Assembly: GCA_964399535.1 (NCBI GenBank) | Contig: CAYNRE010000073.1 | Coordinates: 1 to 59,498 of the forward strand | DNA length: 59,498 bases | Origin: CAYNRE01 sp964399535 | GTDB taxonomy: Bacteria; Planctomycetota; Planctomycetia; Pirellulales; CAYNRE01 | Direction: 5' to 3' | Shown here: positions 30,901 to 30,933 of the stretch, piece by piece | Numbering within the stretch: the first letter of the stretch is position 1 | Layout of the letters: every line of letters begins with the position of its first letter | Translations under genes and position numbers: made by a program | The notes under the pieces: generated by a model | The model's input: the letters and a program-made list of their open reading frames with translations, nothing else | What the model was told of the DNA's origin: nothing | Database searches by the model: none

Positions 30901-30933
30901 CAAAGCAGCGACACGTCGTTCGACTTGGACTAG
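988..30933 (+). CDS. Giant multidomain LEPR-XLL surface protein (9,981 aa)
   Basis: One continuous ORF of 29,946 bases. ATG at 988 is preceded by a purine-rich AGGTAGG, and the stop is TAG. The N-terminus is strongly basic (RRVRQRARLLAARQ) and is followed by the LEPR-XLL motif (EQFEPRLLLAD, about residues 28-38), a planctomycete N-terminal signature of very large exported proteins. Modules in order: TSP-C-like domain, Big_5/SbsA-type Ig domains, 13 CARDB domains, PPC and IPT-like domains, a partly repeated unknown region, beta-propeller, 9 cadherin/He_PIG Ig modules, RHS/YD-like segment, dockerin 1, lectin-like and cadherin-like modules, dockerin 2, about 12 Ig-like modules, 5 cadherin/VCBS-like modules, a propeller-like stretch, Asp-rich calcium-binding segment and a possible papain-like C-terminal domain. 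The likely role is adhesion or cell-envelope structure (inference). Codon use becomes less GC-biased after about 28.35 kb. Its 3' end overlaps a convergent gene. Confidence 0.9.
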   Translation: MKSKRRVRQRARLLAARQEARRRRWMKIEQFEPRLLLADTPRILGQVPAGLVHESVSQVTLDLNVPLDGNAARNPANFRLIHLGADRALGGNDDQTLTFLPQYADGSQQLVLSSTASLASWKELDYGFPRGILGDWKVQGDGASVVQQADGGATMWVSDFPLIDAQFAGRIELPADAAEDDFVGIVFGLTENTQTSLPESYYLLSWKRSTEGAAEGGLKLAKITGTGQSGRRPDLWNLESSDPYIEILATQPAAAWQPGKAYDFSVTYTSAGGIDLFIRDGSTGTVVWNRQLVDSAPLGPGRVGFYNFSVPGARYSLVNSQAGLPDGYYRVELIGGASALIGADGTPLDGDADGSPGGTYVGSFAIDRVTAAVQLDLPASKDTGASNSDSLTNLRSLMFDVTINEIGRVEFDFNGDGTIDANPFYGAPGTYSVSRNFTADGTFNVTAKFTPAAGDVVTAVLPVTIDTVRPELVDVATTADAPWNEHLLAFSEAIDPASLATGDVLLRAADGVSLVPITSITGNGTNVTVGFETQTTPGNYQITVGPAIGDLAGNAMAAAAVRSVALDPDVFGPVVSAVAIQADQIRITYLDLGGLDEATVIDPRNYRLWSSGGDGVLGNENDLDLTGSISAISFNPGTSIATLTLAPAVGDERYRLVIDGTSDHAVRDAFGNKLLDGGDYSVDLVLNRSAASLTLDLQAGSDTGASNTDNLTRDNTPTIDLVINRAGRLTIDFDGAGPAAPQELLAIAGGTYSFTAAGLADGAYTVQATFTPAAGSPQSRQLSLTVDTLAPAVRTDTPMLQGPATARLVRFSEPIVGASFPTAGTTLSGPGIPAPVPVGSVVGSADQYTVSFAEIVAPGIYTIGLPEGITDAAGNVLSSGSDSFELLSDVSGPYVVRFSPMGLVADDVAMLEIEFNEPIAIESFQAEDVSIIQPDGQPVAAERMAIAAESDRRFRIQFEPNLSLEGRYELAVGPAIEDLFGNTMLSAVAPTYYLTDFESAIGAEWSRRSTLQSAVTSRVLGPYSNDVVVLSLSNLPAHSSVVLEWDLLTIDSWDGSGGFGPDYWGFTIDDVSTPVWEYTFSNGSSSATFPGAASETGNWFNFFSSSATDKRYSGLTEFFAHQGETLQIGFRGRNLQGVNDESWALDQVRIGIPGSDPVFRTSFTLDKTGPRVTRLAPSGTVLGSVSSLEVTFSEPIAQSSLTAADVSLEAPGGQAIAISGIVPVAESPNTYRVTFAEQTTPGSYTIGVGPEITDLAGNTMERNAPGAFAGQFAISLSDLRVERVELLTDDPRWGQRIEVRWNVRNQGSTTAIGSWGDRVYLSSDELLDAGDRLLATQAVGAFSPLDAGQGYEQTLSVTLPYSQTLQPGTYYLLVAADAAAAHSAGQLAETDETNNLGFSDPLEINFPPLPDLTVTLVDAPAQVQPLESISIAWTVRNGGSEVALGPWTDRLYLSTTGELAGAMPLAAVPRAGSLPLNVPYSGSLTLPFPNLPDGDYHLLVVTDADGQVFEGADLLPNLARAPELLRVRHADLRPTIDTVESSRASGDPITVRWTTENHGSAATLGGWTDRVYLSRSPQGTSSDLLLGEINFSSPLAAGALQSGQITATLPIDASDTYYVVVVADATNMVNERDGEADNRASQVLTVGLSPYADLVVRQLLVPERLVDDPATLAVTWRVANQGTGEGRTDRWVDRLIASSDTILGNADDRVFGQWEHVGLIGLGDDVGYERSEQVLLPPGLSGRFHLYLHTDALGQVFENGQEVNNRLKATTTLDVLPVEYADLQVPSVSVSPVEAETGQTVQVSWRVENRGLGQTNVGNWFDQLYLATDPAGSQRILSLGSFEHFGFLQPIDSLPPHEQSAGYYQRTVSVALPNTLAAADYYLVVQTGGPYEFLFTNNNVGVSAPMSVAQAATPDLRITSITAPDAAIEGQIVDVSWTVLNDSPVTASGSWIDRVYLQVAGHPELPKVQVGEFRYTGPLGGGLSYSRQEAIRLPSRVNNLYQVVVVTNAAAELFERGPAATNNTAVDDLTLAVSVYPRPDLQAIEIIAQGEVDAGGAIQVEFVVKNESEVATTVPNWIDRVYLSLDDKVTSDDILIDQLTNGSALMGGESYHSFSKSVVVPKRFRGEVSILVFVDAGGAVDEWPNDQNNVLRIPLKVRPLPLADLVASEVVAPAQAVEGAEIEVRYTVTNLGSGPTDVGAWTDTIWLTRDRNRPHPGQGDIQLKALPHQGSLDRDAGYDRATQVVIPEGIEPGTYYITPWTDPYGAVLEDPLDINNNPDDPNEANSNNYKARAINILALVPDLRVTQVTTDAPLEAGKPFSVSWTVLNDSLGQARPGGWIDRVWLSTSPDPASPGARNLLLGEMTQGDVLGPAGSYSRTLSTTLSPAAEGTYLVVITDDGSSARNRVREVDEANNRFVLEMPVSPVPADLVVTDVRFESELRSGEPTRIRYTVQNVGQNPVWLGTQYWRDFVWMSADPSFIRERASYLGETAYSPPNPLQPGETYEVTLDTVVPKGAQGRYYLYVDLDAHNDLSPYFYPYQSRLLSTTWWPANQGSNSDWLGHFSHWAYENPFNNRFRAEFDVVYREADLNIEDFAVPEMGQSGRELTVTFDVVNQGTRTTRESSWVDRVFLSRDAALDSQDLQLGEFTRNAPLEVDGRYSVSLPISLPDSIEGQFYLLAYTDSAAYLDRYKQSSIGFKLPGISFEAGNPLAPWDLASNSRRSLARGRVPEYQFEANNLVVAPVLVELTTPPDLQVTLVAAAEATEHRVLRGQSFTVSYTVTNLGGAVPSSQASWEDLVYLSRDQFLDIRSDRYLGRLDVGGALSPGGSYQRSLTVTAPADLEDFFYVFVVTDPARTTSIGSVFEGAYENNNSLFDPTPLLLARPPASDLEVIDIQVEPELQLPGEAVLVTWTVRNNSGASVSGNWSDSLFLSHDASWDIGDRPLGRQAITATIPVGESRTFSRSVSIPSLTPGLYRVIVRTDIFNQVFEGENEANNATASAAPLELATLKLTLGEPLITTLAPEQERLYRVEVPLGRTLRVALTADSDQAANELFLRRDSAPTTTLHDAAYDGALSARQVAVIPSTQAGTYYVLARGYSNGSPDRDVTLLAELVPLSISQVHTDVGGDSRYVTTTIEGAQFHPQAIVSLVRPGYTKLTPVTYQVIDSTKIVATFDLTGAPRGLYDVQVENPDHETAVIPYRFLVQRAIEPDVTIGIGGPRAILAGDVGTYSVAIQGLGNLDTPYVVFDVGIPEMGINDWVYGLPYARFFSNLAGAPPADSLADVPWASLKSAVNTNGYVRAPGYVFDLAADGFTGFTFNVATYPGLKELHDRAFEELRSRLYAIFPQLAEEDVLRDGAAGLDRVLPGLGTIYSTFGAIPDILTIPFIPFDFNVFASATALSRQEFIDYSLAQAEQLRDGILADDQAPASLVALAADPDLWSQLYLAALEEAGLLRPEGSVPPLRDDPLVVSLMATLATGIVAGPAGQEVQSEGSLLPFFDQLRAWYGNDDDLLAPAEPNIVPAHLNWIPRIAQFQDQDLGLSQRTHFEAFRVYVPWVPFESRGAGLPPDFQIGGFDLTGQILRTPQIEEFENIAGSQVQVVSELPADLDVRSVLFGTVVIGDETIDLATGQPAFEPVTAEVDLTATHGFVIQVQAELDVAQRRVVWTIEAVDPVSGEPVPGAFDDFGNRRGYVTYTVAPLGGIVPLDLSQFLAGENAVSGLASIEGPFTGETAGFLPADYPLPYTVHFQNDPASSSHVAEVRVTTELDADLDVRSFRLGDLEIGDIQVHIPADRGVFQGDFDFQRTKGFILRVSAGVDLETRIATWLLEAIDPLTGEVLQDPSRGLLPPNDALGNGAGFVSYTIESRVDLSTGTAISAEARVDFNTAPPESTPRLEQVLDAAAPTTEWTVTELGAGTNTFRVAWSSADDPGGSGFKHVSLFVATDGGDFKIWQRQLAASSGSEVFLGEVGRGYEFLALATDLAGNREQPPPGLLALGDNSVPNIGLPPQVGETTPPDFGLPPEVLPTPVTNPVFLQALDQIPAEPPLDRLPEFATVLQPFAGQAFATGFMQSSADIGPMALAEAPDGSILVSGGPSRSDLYRFSIEGGLANSPLARLSQPIYALAFDLVGRLWATTGGGSLLELNPQTGGILGSYGEDITLALAVHPGTGQLYVSTARGVEVFDPETHQFSGYSRDLNLRVGGLAFSPEGQLWATTWPDRQQVVRFNERGRAEPVLRSDNPVDSLAFGQGESTLAGLLFLSHNLGPRGLSGPGQSRNSELTMVDLATLQTVAIARGGSRGDSIITTRDGRVLLSQSHQVDVLNPAIAPTVIATNPPHEAVVALPWPWISVSFDQEMLALEDHPGSVTRTEHYSLTGAQAGEISLERVEYDPATRTALLFTSQLPPGEYTLTVRSGVESRRGVALQEDFQTSFSAISEFTTKADLAFTLSRASRTDGTVSFDLQVTNTADYDLGLPLFLLLDPRQDFSGLPQGAFDELADGRLLVQLQATSPSGQRLRPGETTTAQTLAIVTPSGRRVDFDFGLIATPTDNLAPIFATLAPQMASVGHPFAVQVSATDPDGIAPVYFLAEGPTGMSLDPLSGQLAWTPTSADDALVAVEVQAYDARRGRGVLRFTIDVAGGNHSPVWEPISSPILATEGAPLAILADATDPDGDSLVFWADGLPGSASFDPANRMLHWTPSFTSSGTYSGTRFFVSDGLRTVEQRIEIRVAPANQPPEFGLLGPLVVRQGDLLRWVVPASDGDGDQLSFSSASLPPGATLDTGTGLLTWEVGFAQAGSVAIPLVVSDGSSQSEQVLLATVLNANAAPRFDELIDWRVSEGQEIRFRALAFDPDNPGFVPAVRHSDGTLTPSSGTSSVSYQVTGLPQGAEFDPDTLEFRWVPGFESAGQHLVRFEASDDGDGTGMPLSAAAEIAIHVLNLNRPPQIAPLEPITVEPGQIVEVPVSVTDLDSDPVSLSARNVLPFYPLPSFLSFVDQGTGTGLLRVSPDAATGGDFAVVLRAEDDGDGGGPAAVGVDEFTVLIQISTPNLAPRWTPAGDLVAVVGQPLVALLQAADADQEPLAFELDGLPPAASLVTDALNFYGRVALEWNPTLSDVGIYTATLTVRDGGNGDPGRSRSDTLQLQILVRADNQAPSLAAVSPLSIAEGESLSLALQASDGDEDPLTYSATGLPEGAALDPLTGHLHWTPRLDQAGHYGPIRFRASDGSAFVEVETTIDVANVNQPPRLVAVPNQFGRENAPLEFVVLAGDADGDPLILRALAGLPAGALFNPVSGRVRWTPGFEDAGTHRITFSATDVFGAVDMLDVVVEVDPTNRPPQLQSSWHQAIPGQELAFTVFGTDPDAEDSITYSADFLPQGATLDSVTGAFRWTPSPFQTGQHLVRFRLSDGRAEAIKSVLLSVAFEPMLPDVLIDLSPNFPTTPGQIVNLRVVAGSIAEIESLAVTVDGQPLMLDSQGRGQIQVMAPGKLLVQALATDVDGLVGTGEATILVRDPADLAPPVAVLDEALEGSTLSEPINLFAVVSDTNLLDWKLEIARLNSADFRLLTSGVTPVSNAALVRFDPADFQSGFYRLRLSARDISGRSTSSERMVEIHALNRSGHLSLTQVDLEIDLAGTTLRIARQYDDSLAAEPGPLGPGWRWLTRAADVELNLPTTGRESLGAFTALRDETRLFLTLPDGQRVGYTFSPIRREAVGIEYYEPAWQADSGVTYTLQSVSAKLQRAGRRYYDFVTGQPYHPANALFAGDDYQLTAPDGTTYGIDSLRGVTSIAPLSGSRWLVSDTGILPLSGGPGLAFQFDDAGRLSAVIGPEGQRVDYSYDQQGRLVASQRQADGLERHDYGYEMAPSRRLVLDVVDRSTGNTVVMDQQGQRSLAPLTAHLGGPAEFLGASVQGQLTPDPVDHLSWELPGASLASTVSRQVFLRVVVETSADGFSPAVPQIPGYLPVNVVTLPAGAVPGAGQRVIAIFALDEAGLHRLDIASREAGQQGVYHLELAVAGDVNADGKVDGLDSALMAGAMGTAQGEPGYLAGADADGDLIVDARDQQILAANFGFATSAAAVPPAAPSVGRTPRSPASQAQRVFAGATVPAAWLRSGSNTYHTADPARRAPAAPAEGTSTTIVVTPVVPRPPGSASQIAAPLSTAGTELLNGDFAVSDPGHPAFGWRLAGQAQVSAGQAELREDARLATGVSQYFAIPAGATRLQFSLTIESLGSAAGQPPDAFEVRLLEGSAGGSLVAELPGLSQTDALLNVQSSGAWVAAAGVQVTGPAGAVGLLQTGVSYLVSIDLASLNPVDLVELRFDLLGFASLDSLVIVDQVELSNGAGPRALADAFALLEDQSAELAVLENDFGQGAGLDPTSVEITMPPLHGSLTIHPLTGLVHYSPAPDYSGTDLFRYRVADLAGNRSDEVEVALAIAAVADPPSLATTAVQGPQDQLLPLTISAGLDDLDGSETLEIDLAGLPPGARLSAGTLLEVGHYRLSAGQLANLTLIPPPGSSADFVLTVTARAVEQSGGDTAEQIQALPVTLDAVVRDPLEVTGFVINQGAAQRSELNRLEVTFNQDAVILDPASDVTLATRGGVEVPLAPARYQYDPQRFVLSIDLTGLELDNSAYVLNLHTLGIRSRAARDERLAADLLGEEGGVLPLALHKLRADFDGNDLVDRADFDLLTAHYRTQQGDPNYDPVYDLDKNGVIDRFDYALWRNAEGQSTDHQPPVIRALYLGGQPLPAELRLAPDLLVVGTVADSSGLSAFDVSVDGAPPTSLLPTTEGGGFLLNRPRLEQLLVNPIPQGSHQLVFTASDQRGNATEPYELLFDYDTIAPDAPGAPQLLPASDTGRSMSDGITRALAPRFAVVAEPGSIVRLYRDGLLVGEQTGGDTYEFAPDLALLPDGVYAFTASVEDSSANASALSPPTLLRLDRTAPRLQSVLLSDSTPGTPAGTYTTEAERVQFIGVTEPFSLVRLLGTTRTTQADAAGQFTLADLDLAFGNQTLRWEFEDLAGNQGSAQTVVRRIGPEQDPPTIVARLANDTGRLDFDRVTSDATIRGSVDDISPLEALWVSIDGSPLARIDDRLVGSVFELTPADLVQLSGRVLGDGQHVVAFTAEDELANRTPAYALAFTLDTMAPAAPAVPDLLPGSDTGLSDTDNHTGSANPLVHVASDGGLRIDLLRDAALIDQVLASDGADFALGLLADGDYLLTAVAEDLAGNRSAESAPLTLHVDTTAPPLAQWGLAPASDTPPVGDSQTDLALVDLFGQAEPGANVMLFRGIDPAGTITGPLPDESARATLADATGAFSFPAVDLASGANPFHVVVVDQAGNRSRSQRTLVSTAPDGHPPAISARLAADTGSATDDGLTRDPTITGRVDDASGVAALRVSVNGLPLADVTSALSRGSFTLTPAQLDSLAGGLLPDGQVTVGLVAEDVFGQISPATQISFVLDRSRPLPPSLPDLATPSDRGSNSTDNLTSASELQLSIGIPPATDLERLRLFANGVEIAGLPPAGTVEYLLHLAADGPYRIVAQLEDAAGNLSAFSPPLNLLIDRTLAPADLAIDPSQVALEFGSDHTTRRLIRLVGTAEPGSTVNLPALGLSAVASADGSVRIDQVSLVTGSNLLEWQTIDAAGNEVTGQRTVQHHDLSGPELSMQLAIDSGEDTTDRLTSHPVVLVTVADASSIGQLQGSLNDGPLVDLLPLLSGTSLVLEESRLAQLAGRALVDGSYRLRLEAVDSLDQGRQVDFDFRLDRTAPPVTAPPDLIAGSDSGRSAYDDLTNVIRPTIRVYAETGALVSLYDQGHLIAQSVSIGVADMLLEPLDDGLHQLTVAITDRAGNRSGLSPALALEIDTLSPVLPAFNLQGSTTATPHTTDATVTLSGHTEPGARVQVAGGAGLTIATADGSFTVAEVPLALGDNNVVLVATDAAGNTSSFSRTIVREAISPPLVSLALVDDTLTPEGTPGDGVTRDPRVFGSVSAQRAVTALRAGFDDRPLADWVDVLGDLVDGSFTWNWDRIAQINGAPLAPGQHRVTVVATDELGMVSDPAVLVFTYDDAPRAGLENTFSYDPSSQRFLYSYTLENPSDASQRLSRSVSQPLSEFSLPVPPGAEAVAAQTPAGWTFQFDPAAGRVRWMAESDETALAPGESAVFQFESTAAPGRTSYRVAGNSSGDAGQIRSTVGPVVTTPTPAVYDRYPASESAVLQVGAAAGLLANDGPFNPAGLSVLPATVLSRLGAQVQIESSGSFRYELAANRRALLPSESLVDTFDYTVIDSQGGHHGATAEVTLDGENHAPLADDDGPYYTYASQLRTFQAAELLANDVDPDTNDELTIDGVSATSQRGALVTIDEDGVHYDPSGVPELAALPAGQSRVDHFQYTVIDLGGLTSIAMVEVVVYSANNAPPIAQGDGYATGENSPLTIPAGAGLLANDLDVDALPGSPALQVVAIDSSLPGQLSVGPDGSLTYDPSGVPQFDHLALNQPLNLSFSYTVADQRGAQATALVTITILGENDPPVAQFDLYSTVQENEVFVAGPGIGLLSNDLDPDEGAVLQVDPSQSDATSALGAPLVIRPDGSFDYDPRTATAFLHETETVDDTFRYVVVDGLGGQSTAQVRLTIHGKNSLPEAGEDDVRRGYGTLANRPMSVSAPEGVLKNDRDPDHDETELLVVTAASGLTALGAFFELRDDGSFVYDPRDSATIAAAAAQGIDLIDTFPYEVVDPAGESDTATVSIVVKAEASPYRFDIVAQTGAGQFTELGRGPSINNNGFVAFQATTLKSNGKEVEQLFVWDPESKTYHPLLKPGFVDGFLPANETPDGLPPYSEFGEDVQINDQGQVLAYRLLAGNVLLAVPGLGPLGLSPQPVPVLLSYSELWNGLATDGLPIAQIAMGDFNFGGAGIRWGDPQFRELYLGALSGFSLLGTAYLGAAWFGPTAYLVNPVWGTVYLSPVDRTGVFQQVYPTLSLNNWGQTAIAAWGSVKLDRANFLVTVPHSLPNGIRQLGVGTPGFVAAPKIADNGLIVLRNGDEATDSIYVVPFDLNPAGYRRITSPEQGFLKVGPHPAISDDGSLIVFTAEHAELGRGLFIADPLTGQWSKVAGESGPGSLDPADGSLDPGEEWVDLNGDGQLDDDEDIGPFRRFSISDPDADSSLAIQRLDDGLTAAQASYQIALVVDAVAPGASVASRRGLRTIELRTTYDSSGELTATFEQERQVVTVGSIEPKLGTVAGVGVYDALADSGQLAYWVTTELGQFIVFAESVEIDLDVDSNNDGEIDPENSAGGTDDPIENNPKLPGKVILENSLDKDFDGITDYADGFDYDPADPNDDRNENELFSPVMLTVPESTMFNPEKTRFRLAYDASAPSDLVEIVPGVLLPGQGTIRLWNVPGDQRRDGRSVVPNEFGEGGGGNYLAPGVYTAAQLGLTTEQRTVTLYVEGIRDTFDSAIPIDITLLPDGKESDQLRNRDTVFVSVSPFDLDIDSDNNNGTSAPDRSAMEESVEDSAYLPDGRSNPGKYLQVSNHPLDYAAVNHEFSITSDGRVVVDYDSSGNTIYDYSRVLGNDGTVDQNHDVNGNGIPDDQDLQVLGLHFAQAVISLPAGIRLDRIQLRFDVDTNILDHGIRLWTRDADQLRISASIAGGGNLVPLATEFEPTLLGLTDSNRTIKLFVESMNTVSVDFGDEIIRLTILDRQTSTPIASDQVRVTSINSQVTVFVVQPYTYDAASGDRTPFSVDLSAPVKAIESVVYGQTHPDYKFHEDFAWEGHAFAYLNYDGPGGFGENGNRTTWYGQTGGEPSGGQRITSLFGGLLLSLDLGEWTALWGPISNGTRDPAEGFLSAGREYLTWNGRPDGTLTDGSNIVLSHTWITSPEKVKTLRNYFEARDYTLYGVDITETGGGCASLVGQALAAAGFSETNAWLVDKIFPWQAPILYTADQLASIVGAGGVVGWAGLDEWGTAEGIASRRLSFYDPGLMVGWLKSQSSDTSFDLD
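1380..1950 (+). other. Thrombospondin-C-like (concanavalin-fold) domain in the giant protein
   Basis: Residues about 132-320 contain DDFVGIVFGLTEN, YYLLSWKRS and GRVGFYNFS. This is the spacing and wording typical of the thrombospondin C-terminal, lectin-like beta-sandwich as found in bacterial surface proteins. The assignment is by motif memory only. Confidence 0.5.
4810..10015 (+). repeat. Array of 13 CARDB domains in the giant protein
   Basis: Thirteen consecutive modules of about 120-165 aa each begin with (A/P/S)DL-type strands, near 4816, 5215, 5575, 5941, 6328, 6727, 7102, 7477, 7888, 8269, 8749, 9241 and 9649. Each carries a conserved core such as WTDRVYLS or WIDRVYLS. Most end with E..E.NN, for example DETNN. 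This matches the CARDB (cell-adhesion-related domain in bacteria) Ig-like fold. Copies are diverged from each other, so the array is old and not a recent duplication. Confidence 0.85.
10020..10330 (+). other. Bacterial pre-peptidase C-terminal (PPC)-like domain in the giant protein
   Basis: The segment includes LAPEQERLYRVEVPLGRTL and later AGTYYVLARGYS, the classic start and end of PPC beta-sandwich domains. These are usually found next to secreted peptidases; here the domain follows the CARDB array. An IPT/TIG-like stretch (TIEGAQFHPQAIVSLVRPG) follows immediately. Confidence 0.6.
11870..12600 (+). repeat. Two-copy unknown module in the giant protein
   Basis: Two related blocks are seen near 11,900-12,090 and 12,380-12,585. 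Both have F(V/I)(I/L)(Q/R)V and W..EA(V/I)DP.(S/T)GE followed by G(R)GYVTYT or GAGFVSYT. This looks like an internal duplication of a bacterial surface module whose family I cannot name with certainty (DUF7619-like is possible). Confidence 0.45.
14640..17250 (+). repeat. Nine cadherin/He_PIG-type Ig modules in the giant protein
   Basis: Modules of about 90-110 aa begin near 14641, 14914, 15190, 15460, 15808, 16129, 16438, 16711 and 16987. Each has an N-terminal PP-type strand, a middle DGDP(L) motif (for example DGDPLILRA) and a C-terminal G.(L/V).WTP motif (for example GHLHWTP and GRVRWTP). This is the putative-Ig (He_PIG) or dystroglycan-type cadherin fold of bacterial adhesins, often calcium-dependent. 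Confidence 0.75.
17815..18570 (+). other. RHS/YD-like segment inside the giant protein
   Basis: The stretch includes RQYDDSLAAEPGPLGPGWRW, DGQRVGYTF, FQFDDAGRLSAVIGPEGQRV and YSYDQQGRLVASQRQ. These are the opening and YD strands normally seen at the start of RHS/YD shells. Only a few YD strands are present, so a complete RHS cocoon is unlikely. This is either a minimal or a decayed RHS module. Confidence 0.6.
19018..19197 (+). other. Internal dockerin type I pair no. 1
   Basis: Two EF-hand-like calcium loops are visible, DVNADGKVDGLD and DADGDLIVDARD, about 35 residues apart. They match a type I dockerin (around residues 6,011-6,070 of the giant protein). It is followed by a Pro/Ala-rich linker and a lectin-like module, so it is internal, not C-terminal. 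Confidence 0.8.
20983..21160 (+). other. Internal dockerin type I pair no. 2
   Basis: Two calcium loops, DFDGNDLVDRADFD and DLDKNGVIDRFDYA, are separated by a helix and linker. They form a second type I dockerin around residues 6,666-6,725, directly before the second Ig-like array. Confidence 0.8.
21170..25160 (+). repeat. About twelve Ig-like modules with (D/S)TG..(S/T)D signatures
   Basis: Alternating modules carry SDTGRSMSDGIT, SDTGLSDTDNHT, ADTGSATDDGLTRD and similar strands, each ending with AGN-type turns (DLAGNRS, DAAGNLS). This is the signature of bacterial Ig-like Big_ domains of large repetitive adhesins. The count is approximate. Confidence 0.7.
25560..27190 (+). repeat. Five cadherin/VCBS-like modules in the giant protein
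   Basis: Five modules carry L(L/K).ND..(D/N) motifs (LLANDGPFN, LLANDVDPD, LLANDLDVD, LLSNDLDPD, VLKNDRDPD), each followed by G.F.YDP-type strands and DTF.Y.V. This is typical of tandem cadherin-like or VCBS repeats in long adhesins. Confidence 0.7.
28350..30180 (+). other. Asp-rich calcium-binding, less GC-biased segment of the giant protein
   Basis: The segment carries DLNGDGQLDDDED, DVDSNNDGEIDPEN, DKDFDGITDYADG and DVNGNGIPDDQD, which are TSP3/EF-type calcium loops. From about here third codon positions contain visibly more A and T than the preceding 27 kb. This suggests that the C-terminal part has a different history. Confidence 0.55.
30180..30930 (+). other. C-terminal domain of the giant protein, possible permuted papain/NlpC-P60-like fold
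   Basis: The last about 250 residues contain GHAFAYLNYDG (His about 9757) and, 133 residues later, GGGCASLVGQALAAAGF (Cys about 9890). A His-first, Cys-at-helix-start order resembles the permuted NlpC/P60 or papain-like fold of LRAT-like and some toxin domains. Several Trp/Gly-rich strands lie between them. The enzymatic assignment is inference; no family match can be verified here. Confidence 0.35.

Noticed and set aside
988..30933. The giant ORF as an assembly or frameshift artefact
   Set aside because: Recognisable modules continue in phase from start to stop, repeated domains are diverged and not collapsed copies, and giant LEPR-XLL proteins are known in planctomycetes. It is kept as a real gene, with long-read confirmation desirable.
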